Assembly: GCA_938045805.1 (NCBI GenBank)
Contig: CALIBL010000033.1
Span: 1-42,477, forward strand
Length of the DNA: 42,477 nt
Direction: 5' to 3'
Origin: an uncultured Rubripirellula sp.
Lineage (GTDB): Bacteria > Planctomycetota > Planctomycetia > Pirellulales > Pirellulaceae
Made by a program: the position numbers and the translations under genes. Shown one piece after another: positions 35,537 to 42,477 of the stretch. Numbering within the stretch: position 1 is the stretch's first letter; each line of letters starts with the position of its first letter. The notes beneath the pieces were generated by a model, which worked only from the letters and a program-made list of their open reading frames with translations, had not been told where the DNA came from and searched no databases.

Positions 35537-35550
35537 CGTTTTCTAATCAT

Positions 35551-35600
35551 CAAAAAAAACCTCGAAGTGAATTCCGTCGCTACGGTTCACTTCGAGGTTT
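35551..35600 (-). terminator. Strong rho-independent terminator of the giant surface-protein gene
   Basis: Perfect 15-base arms (35557-35571 and 35586-35600) enclose an inner CCGT-CGCT-ACGG hairpin. The minus strand continues the 3' arm into a run of eight T residues. It begins 24 bases after the stop at 35625. Confidence 0.93.
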
Positions 35601-35624
35601 GCAATGATCAAGTATCACCAGACC

Positions 35625-38600
35625 TTAGAGACTGGACTGTAAATCATCATCTCCAAGTAGGCTCGACAATGCTTCGTCAGAGGCATCAGCCGCATTCTCC
35701 TGATCGACGCCGGAGTCAAAGAACCAGTCAGCCGCACCGGCCGTCGATGATGATTCAACCTCAAGAGATCCAGAGAAAATCTCATCCACCGATTCTTCGA
35801 CTGTATTCTCGACCGCATCAAAGTTCGTGATCGGTAGCCCGGAAACCGTTCCTGCTGCGTAGCTCGTGGTGGTACCGAAAGGCACTACCATTTCACCACC
35901 CGAGTTGTTAATCGTGGCCAGTTCGTTGATCACGACCAAGGCGTCACTAGCAGAGATGCTACCGTTGCCATTGACGTCAAGGTAGTCTGGAGGAGCTGTA
36001 CCAATTTCATTCACAGGAACGGAGTTTTCCACTCCCGAGGTTAATCGTCTATTGAGGAAGTTGATCACCCGAAGAGCGTCAATGGCCGACACACGGCCAT
36101 CAGCATTCACGTCAGCCGCAAGAATTGGATTCTGATAGGTGGATGAGGTAAGGTTGATTGTCACGGTGGCAAATTCACTGAAACGCGAACCATCAGTGAC
36201 TCGGTACCTAAAGGTATCCGTTTCACCAACCTGACCTGCCGTGTTCGTATAGACAAAGATTCCACTTGGATTGACGGTCAAAGTACCCTTTGTCGGATAG
36301 ACAATCTCTGCCACATCCACACTGATCGCATCGCCATCAGGATCAGAGTCATTGGCGATCAGACCGAACTGAGTATCCTGAATCTGAATGACTGAACCGA
36401 GTGCGACGGAGTAAACATCGTCGACCGCGATTGGATCGTCTTCGAGTGGTGTCACATTCAAGGTGAATGTGTCGGTGACCGACGCGGTGCCGTCAGAGGC
36501 GGCAATTGCGATGACGGTCGAGCCATTCGCATTCGGCTTGAGCACAATTTGCATCACACCACTAGGGAAGCTGATCGATTGAACAAATGGATGCTCAGCA
36601 ATCTGCTCAACGGTTGGGTTCACAAGAGAACCCAACTGGGCGACCGAATATTGCAGAGTATCGCCATCGGGGTCACTGAAGACGCTGGACATCGCCACCG
36701 CTACAGCAGGTGTATCCTCATCCACCGTGATGGTGCCGATTGGATTATCCAATTGCGGTCCATCTGGCGTATCAGCTACTGACACCTGAATCGTCTGCGG
36801 CGTGCTATTCGCAGGCAAGGACGTATCGGACGCGGTGATCGTTAGATCGATCGGTGTCGCCGAACCAGCGTATGATGGCAAGGTAATCTGAAGGATGTTG
36901 TTTCCAGCACCCACAACCGTTGCAACCACTGAGGTTGGATCACCCGAGGTGACCGTAAACGTCATCGCCTCACTGTCTGGTTCGGTGAACCAAGTGTTGA
37001 GGTCATAAGTGAATGTCTGCGGAATCGCCTTGCTTTCTACAAAACTAAGGTCATCGGTCGCAGGGACGTATCCGAGAACACCATCTTTACCAATGAAGGC
37101 TGGAGGATCATTCACCGCCTCAACGGTAATGTTCACGGTACCATCAGCGAAAGAGCTTGAATTCCCGACTTCGGCAATGCGGTAGGTGAACGAATCAGCT
37201 CCACTAAATTGATTAGCAGGCGTGTAAATCAGGTCATCGTTAACCCGAACGATTGTCCCGCCTTGAACCGACGTTGAATCGAACGAGACAAACTCGATCA
37301 ACTGCCCCGTTTCGTTCGCAGGACCTGCGGTGTCGTTATTTAGCAAGTCAGCAATTGCAATCGTAGCTGGCACATTTTCCTGAGTGGTCACGCTGTCGTC
37401 ACCAGGACGCGGTGGATCATTTTGTGGAGTCAAAGTGATCTGTACCGTTCCGATGTTGGCCGAGACAAGAGCCGTTTGACCTGCCGCTGGAACATCAGAT
37501 ACCTGATACGAAAACTCATCTGTACCAAAGTGATCTGCAGGTGGCGTGTAAGTCACACTCTTGCCATCTGCCGCAAGAGCAAGTGTTCCGCCCTGCTGCG
37601 TGGCCAATGGATTTGCACCAAAGAAAGCGGAGAAGAAGACTAAATCTTGGTCAGATTCGTTGGCCGGACCCGGCTGGTAGAACGGATCAATCAGGTCGGT
37701 AGCTGTGAACGTTGTCTCTGCATCCTCGAAGATTGTCTTGGAGACCACAGGGGCTGCAGGTGTAGCAACCGGAGCATCATTGTCCGGATCAACAGTGACT
37801 GTCACGGTCAATGCAGTTGGGCTGACCAATTGAGTCTCTGGCGATCCCGGATGAATATCCGTGACCCTTGCGGTGAAACTGAAGGTTCCGAAGTAGTCCG
37901 CAGCTGGTGCGTAACTGAAGGTTCCGTTCGCATTGATGGTAACCACACCTGCGGTTACTCCCTCAGCATCCGTCACGGTCTGAAGACCCACATCACCGGC
38001 AAAAATCTCTACCAAGTCGCCATCTGGATCGGTGATCCCGTTGAGCAACCCAGAAGCAACATCGCTAACACTCAGTGGCGTGTCTTCCGTTGCGGTGTAA
38101 CTCAGCGAGCTTTGCTGATCCGAAACCTGTGGTGGCAGACCGGGAAGAATCTGAATGGCGTAATCTTCGACCTCTCCGCTCAAAGCCAAACCTTCCGCAG
38201 TCAGACCACCCTCTTTCGAAACTCGGAAGCGAGCATAGGTCGTAATCGCCGTCGGTGGAATTGGTGCCGTTTCCGGCACGACAATACCGTAGGTCCGTGT
38301 ACTGACTCCCCCCGTATCAGAGAACACATTGGAGACAACTCCCTGAAGTTCTTCAGGCAGCAGGTCGCTGCGAAGAGCATCAAACGAAGCAGTGCTTGGC
38401 TGTGGAATGATCTGTTCACCTGGGTCATCCCAGTCGCCATCGGCGTTGAAGTCAATCCAAGCCTCTAAAATACCACCACCAGTGACACTGACCTCAATCG
38501 GCGTCGCAACACCCCGGTTCAGAACACCGTAAGGATTCTCTTCGCTGACAAAGATCACTCCATCCTCATCATCAGCACCGACTGTCACCTTCGCCTCGGT

Positions 38601-41600
38601 TGTAGAGATGGTTTCAACCGAAACATCTGCAGGCTGCAAAGGACTTTCAATGATTGCCAAACGAATCGCATCAGCGATCGAAGATGCGGAGGTCGGATCG
38701 GAAGGACGAATCGCGAAGTTATCTTCATCGAACGCACCTAGCGAACTGGTGGCGACATCAAATTCCAACGTTGATTGCACCGTTCCGAGATCAATGGTGA
38801 TGGTATCACCGTCTCTTGTTAGCGGATCAACCGAGTCAGTATTGATCGAAATCACCGCGCGACCATCGGCAAACGAGGTGTTGAAGAGAGTACCTTCGCT
38901 CGTAATGCCAATCGCTAGATCATCCCGCAGTGCGGAGATACCAGGAAGTCCATCCGGATTCGCATCGACCTTGGTACCCAATTTCAAGCGGCCGCCCAAG
39001 ACGTGACGAGGACCGTTATTGGCCGAAGTGGTTGGGTAACGACCGGCGACACCGTAAAGCGGATCAGGTGCATCACCGTAATCGAATGAGGCGGTCGGCA
39101 TCAGGATGGTGAACTGAGTGGTCAGGTCGGAGCGATTGGCCTTGAGCAGATTACCAGCCTCGTCCTTAACCCCGGGCAAGAAGAAGTTCTTGACATAGCC
39201 ATCGAGATCGGCAACGCCCGCAAAGAATTCCGCGTTGCTGACAAAGAACGTGCTTCCACCACGGTCAACTGCCGTGATTGGCGTGACTGCAGGTTCACCA
39301 TCGACATTCACCGAATTGATCGCATTGATCATGGCGAACTTCATTTCAGTGGAACCGAACGATGGCGAGTACTGAATCGGCGTCGCACCACCAGGAACTC
39401 CCGAAAGTGCCAGTGTTGGTGCAGCCGTTACATCAATCAGGGTTCCCGGAGTATCATTCAAGCTGACACTACCGGTGGGTTCACCGGTGGTGCTATCCAA
39501 GACAACAACCGCATTAAGTGTCAGGCCAAAAAGATTATTGTTAATCGACGCGGCTAAACTTGCCGCGACCTGCGCCGAGGTACTATTTGGCTGGAATGGA
39601 ACAGCAATGTTACCAGCACCGACTCCGCCACCACCCGACGCGGTTTCGAACTCATATCTGACAGTAATGTCGCCCTGCGTGATTTCGATTACTTCACCGT
39701 CACGAACAATCTCCCTTCGGAGACTAGCACCCGTGAAGGCTCGAATCAGCTGCGAAGGATCGTCTGGATCTTGAATCCCTTCAAGATTAACCCGATCTTC
39801 GGTAATCCGACCGAGTGAAATTCGACCACCCGTTTGGTTAACAGCAGTGATACCGAGCGTCAACGAATTGATCGCATTGACTAGGTTAACAGCAACGTCA
39901 TCGACGGTATCAAACGGGTTGTAATTGATGGGGATCGAGCCCACCAACTCCGGTAGGGTACCAACTTCGTTGAATTCAAAAGTTGTTGTATTGCCAAAAT
40001 CATCGTCAAGCTGCAGAACGCTTCCATCAATTATTCCGCCTCCTCCCACCAACGGAAGGTTGAGGATAAGCGAACCATCAATGGATAAGGTCGAAGCACC
40101 TGTTACCGAAGGCGAACCGGTAACCGACATCGAGTAACCATTCGTTACGAGCTCGAGGCCTTCTCGACCACCAACTGCTAACAACCCACCCGGTATGACC
40201 GTAACTTCATTCTGATTTAAACCCTGTAGAGACTCAGCAGTGTAACCCCCAATGGCCTCTGCAATCAGTCCGCTTAATTCATCCCCAGTGGTGACTCGCG
40301 TGATTGTTACAGTAGTGCGACCGTCCTCTGTTGGAGCACTGACATCGGGCGTGTTACCGCGTTGGATCTCGATTACAGCATCCTCACCACCATCCGAAGG
40401 TGTGATGGTGATCTCATCCCCAGCATCAGGAATGCGACTAAGACCAACAACCTCTAACCGTCCCCGGATCACATCTACCCCTCCGGAAGCAGGCAAGTTG
40501 AGATAGACCGCTCGCTCATTGGATTCATCGACGACAGATTGTAGTCCCACGTTTGCCGCAAGAATCGCGTCGCGAATCACACCCGCCACGTCCTCAGGTG
40601 ATGTCACACCACTAATATCGATTCGTCGATTCTGAGCTGACGTAATATTCGCATCGGTATCAAATTCAAATCCAACAGAACTACCGCTACCAAGATCAAT
40701 TCGGAAAGAATCCCCATCCTGAATGCCACCAGGGCCAACACCTGCCAGCGGAACTTGAAGTCCTAAGGTTCTCGATAACTGACTCAACCCACTCAGTGTC
40801 GTGATTGCGGTCGTACCGGCTTCTCCACCAACCACAACACGATTATCCAAAACGCGTGCATCGACATCTAAACTATCGGGACCCGCCACGTCGTTGATAG
40901 CCGCTGCAATATCCTGAGCAATCTCAGTAAGGAAAACTTGCAAAGCAGCCTCATCACCCGGTGTCGCCTCAGCACTCAACGGGATTTCTATTGTGCCCGG
41001 AAGCTTTGCACCACCGGGTGTATTGAATTCAAAAATCACGGGTGAGTTAACACCGTCATTGATCTGGAAAAGATCCCCGTCGCTCAAACCACCCACATCC
41101 GTTCCAGCACGCGGAACGACAAGGGTTATTGGCTCGGGAACAATGATGGAGTAGCCCGATTCAAATTCAAAGATTACGTCTGCACCCTGACTATCGACAA
41201 TCGTCAGTTGGTCACCGTCGGTAACCGCACTCGCCGAAGGCGCGATAAGAACATCTCGATCCTGATTATTGATCTCAATTCGGTAAGATCGATCATTTTG
41301 CCATACGCCGGTGAGCGGCGTCAGCGTGATGAGTTTTCGTGTCTCGTCATAGAAGAAGGTGTAATCAACACCTTCGGTCAACAGACGATCATTCTCGAGC
41401 AGTGTGACATTCGAACCGGCTGGTCGTAGCCCCTCAAGCACTGGGACCACAACGGTTGAGTCATCGATTCCAATTCCAGTGAACGGATCGGACGAATCAC
41501 CATTGTCCCGTAACTGAATTCGGAACTCTTTGTAGGTGCCAGCCTGCAGGTTGATAACACTGATAGTTGAATCTGAATCAACACCCGCAGCGTCATTATC

Positions 41601-42477
41601 ACGTGGCATTTCGGCAATAGCGATCGGCCCAACAAAGTCTGCAAGTTCGACAGAACCGCGATCTTTAAAGACGGATGCACCAATACCACCCAGCGATGCG
41701 AAGTCAGGATGATCCGCTCGCAAAACTCCCGATACATCGTGGGTTGGAGCAAGAACATTGGTAACACCCAAGCCGACCGACGCACGAACCTCGGCATATC
41801 CGTCTCGCTCAATCAATGAGTTGACCGAAGAGTCAATGACGATGGAACCGTAAGCGGGTTGGAAGTTGTTTGCTTCTGGGTGCTGCAACGACAAATCGCT
41901 TGAGCTCAACGTGATATTGAAATCATCGCTGCCACCGTTGACATTGGAGGTTCCCCCAACAATCCCGGTGAGACTGTTGTGCTCGACCCCGATGGTCGCC
42001 TGTGCTGCAGTCACCGATAGCGGGCTATCATCATTGAGGAAATTATCCTGGAACACATTGCCGACCACCACCACTTCAGATGGCTTCGGATGCGCTCGTC
42101 CCGGTCCAACGCCGAGGACTCCGGTCGTGCTTTCCACAGCGACCGCCTCATGCAGATTCATGAAGACGTTGTTCAAGATCGTTGGACTTGCTCCGCCCGC
42201 GATCATCACGCCTGTCTCATTCAACAACTGGTCTGCGTCTTCACCAGCAATCGGGTCAAGCCTTAATCCCGCATTACGTGCTGCGTCGCTCAGTTCGATT
42301 CGAGCAACATTCTCAATCAATGCGTAAAGTTCAGTCGATCCATCAAGCGCTGACCCATTGTCGTGCCCCATCCCGACACGTGCGAAATTATCTGGGTGAA
42401 ACAGATTTTGATCTTGTGCATTGGGAATCTGCTCGAAGAAGTACCAAGGCAATTCATCTCCGACTTGGGTTTGCCCC
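35625..42477 (-). CDS. Giant exported repeat protein with cadherin-like, GEVED and dockerin domains (5' end outside window)
   Basis: The frame is open from the stop at 35625 to the window edge, giving over 2280 residues; the N-terminus and signal lie beyond 42477. From N to C: a beta-helix-like region (about 41640-42477), several 'DGD...FEF' modules (about 38745-41226), a GEVED-type module (FDYGDAPDPLYG near 39080, AWIDFNADGDWDDPGEQ near 38440), and tandem cadherin-like/Ig-like repeats (about 36170-38110, for example DSDPDGDAIS and TDTFRYRVTDG). It ends with two dockerin calcium loops (DVNADGRVSAID near 36100 and DVNGNGSISASD near 35960) and an acidic tail. In planctomycetes such proteins are expected to be exported and cell-surface associated; dockerins bind cohesins in cellulosomes, but no cohesin is seen here. 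The strong terminator follows. Function is unknown. Confidence 0.9.
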   Translation of the reverse strand, partial: GQTQVGDELPWYFFEQIPNAQDQNLFHPDNFARVGMGHDNGSALDGSTELYALIENVARIELSDAARNAGLRLDPIAGEDADQLLNETGVMIAGGASPTILNNVFMNLHEAVAVESTTGVLGVGPGRAHPKPSEVVVVGNVFQDNFLNDDSPLSVTAAQATIGVEHNSLTGIVGGTSNVNGGSDDFNITLSSSDLSLQHPEANNFQPAYGSIVIDSSVNSLIERDGYAEVRASVGLGVTNVLAPTHDVSGVLRADHPDFASLGGIGASVFKDRGSVELADFVGPIAIAEMPRDNDAAGVDSDSTISVINLQAGTYKEFRIQLRDNGDSSDPFTGIGIDDSTVVVPVLEGLRPAGSNVTLLENDRLLTEGVDYTFFYDETRKLITLTPLTGVWQNDRSYRIEINNQDRDVLIAPSASAVTDGDQLTIVDSQGADVIFEFESGYSIIVPEPITLVVPRAGTDVGGLSDGDLFQINDGVNSPVIFEFNTPGGAKLPGTIEIPLSAEATPGDEAALQVFLTEIAQDIAAAINDVAGPDSLDVDARVLDNRVVVGGEAGTTAITTLSGLSQLSRTLGLQVPLAGVGPGGIQDGDSFRIDLGSGSSVGFEFDTDANITSAQNRRIDISGVTSPEDVAGVIRDAILAANVGLQSVVDESNERAVYLNLPASGGVDVIRGRLEVVGLSRIPDAGDEITITPSDGGEDAVIEIQRGNTPDVSAPTEDGRTTVTITRVTTGDELSGLIAEAIGGYTAESLQGLNQNEVTVIPGGLLAVGGREGLELVTNGYSMSVTGSPSVTGASTLSIDGSLILNLPLVGGGGIIDGSVLQLDDDFGNTTTFEFNEVGTLPELVGSIPINYNPFDTVDDVAVNLVNAINSLTLGITAVNQTGGRISLGRITEDRVNLEGIQDPDDPSQLIRAFTGASLRREIVRDGEVIEITQGDITVRYEFETASGGGGVGAGNIAVPFQPNSTSAQVAASLAASINNNLFGLTLNAVVVLDSTTGEPTGSVSLNDTPGTLIDVTAAPTLALSGVPGGATPIQYSPSFGSTEMKFAMINAINSVNVDGEPAVTPITAVDRGGSTFFVSNAEFFAGVADLDGYVKNFFLPGVKDEAGNLLKANRSDLTTQFTILMPTASFDYGDAPDPLYGVAGRYPTTSANNGPRHVLGGRLKLGTKVDANPDGLPGISALRDDLAIGITSEGTLFNTSFADGRAVISINTDSVDPLTRDGDTITIDLGTVQSTLEFDVATSSLGAFDEDNFAIRPSDPTSASSIADAIRLAIIESPLQPADVSVETISTTEAKVTVGADDEDGVIFVSEENPYGVLNRGVATPIEVSVTGGGILEAWIDFNADGDWDDPGEQIIPQPSTASFDALRSDLLPEELQGVVSNVFSDTGGVSTRTYGIVVPETAPIPPTAITTYARFRVSKEGGLTAEGLALSGEVEDYAIQILPGLPPQVSDQQSSLSYTATEDTPLSVSDVASGLLNGITDPDGDLVEIFAGDVGLQTVTDAEGVTAGVVTINANGTFSYAPAADYFGTFSFTARVTDIHPGSPETQLVSPTALTVTVTVDPDNDAPVATPAAPVVSKTIFEDAETTFTATDLIDPFYQPGPANESDQDLVFFSAFFGANPLATQQGGTLALAADGKSVTYTPPADHFGTDEFSYQVSDVPAAGQTALVSANIGTVQITLTPQNDPPRPGDDSVTTQENVPATIAIADLLNNDTAGPANETGQLIEFVSFDSTSVQGGTIVRVNDDLIYTPANQFSGADSFTYRIAEVGNSSSFADGTVNITVEAVNDPPAFIGKDGVLGYVPATDDLSFVESKAIPQTFTYDLNTWFTEPDSEAMTFTVTSGDPTSVVATVVGAGNNILQITLPSYAGSATPIDLTITASDTSLPANSTPQTIQVSVADTPDGPQLDNPIGTITVDEDTPAVAVAMSSVFSDPDGDTLQYSVAQLGSLVNPTVEQIAEHPFVQSISFPSGVMQIVLKPNANGSTVIAIAASDGTASVTDTFTLNVTPLEDDPIAVDDVYSVALGSVIQIQDTQFGLIANDSDPDGDAISVDVAEIVYPTKGTLTVNPSGIFVYTNTAGQVGETDTFRYRVTDGSRFSEFATVTINLTSSTYQNPILAADVNADGRVSAIDALRVINFLNRRLTSGVENSVPVNEIGTAPPDYLDVNGNGSISASDALVVINELATINNSGGEMVVPFGTTTSYAAGTVSGLPITNFDAVENTVEESVDEIFSGSLEVESSSTAGAADWFFDSGVDQENAADASDEALSSLLGDDDLQSSL

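Noticed and set aside
37647..38468. 273-codon plus-strand open frame opposite the giant protein
   Set aside because: It is antisense to a clearly coding repeat region and reads as low-quality sequence without domains.
35625..42452. Treating the TTG at 42452 as the start of the giant protein
   Set aside because: The same frame continues without a stop to the window end, so the true start lies outside.

Overview
The window most likely comes from a planctomycete of the Pirellulales (Rhodopirellula-like) group. The evidence is the planctomycete-typical pair of a PSCyt1/DUF1549/DUF1553 protein and a DUF1501 protein, a giant surface protein with cadherin-like repeats, a GEVED module and a C-terminal dockerin, a fused CcoN-CcoO protein, and many genes without clear Shine-Dalgarno sequences. 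There are 27 protein genes, two of them cut by the window edges, and two tRNA genes. I see no CRISPR array, insertion sequence, prophage or rRNA.

Layout. 1-6007 (minus) is a type IV pilus/type II secretion block: a second GspE/PilB-type ATPase, a candidate terminator, then pilT, pilB and the start of pilC. 6324-9140 holds lexA and uppP (minus) and, divergent from uppP, a DUF368/PopT-type undecaprenyl-phosphate translocase. 9254-12378 (minus) holds a ketosynthase-like protein that has lost catalytic residues, a secreted protein of unknown function, and tRNA-Pro(GGG) followed by a good terminator. 12752-20495 holds pyrF, the DUF1549-DUF1501 operon, a DUF502 membrane protein and a Tat-exported deacetylase-like protein. 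20730-23776 is a two-gene cbb3-like oxidase operon whose catalytic subunit keeps all heme ligands but none of the CuB ligands. 24010-28199 holds trigger factor, its terminator, then floA, a small protein and a dolichol-phosphate-mannose-synthase-like glycosyltransferase. 28627-31547 (plus) holds tRNA-Gly(GCC) with a clear promoter, a KAS III gene, a YqgE/AlgH protein and a PPP-type phosphatase. 31665-42477 (minus) holds a giant exported repeat protein ending at a strong terminator, then an ECF sigma factor translationally coupled to a 1099-residue membrane protein with macroglobulin-like domains.

Functional themes are the cell envelope and surface (pilus motors, undecaprenyl-phosphate recycling, flotillin, exported repeat proteins, envelope-sensing sigma system), respiration, and housekeeping. 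The points most worth following up are the oxidase subunit without a CuB site (21461-23776), the ECF sigma/macroglobulin pair with an internal lipobox (31665-35503), the Cys-to-Glu ketosynthase (9254-10564), and the repeated 'DGD...FEF' module in the giant protein, one copy of which sits inside its GEVED module.
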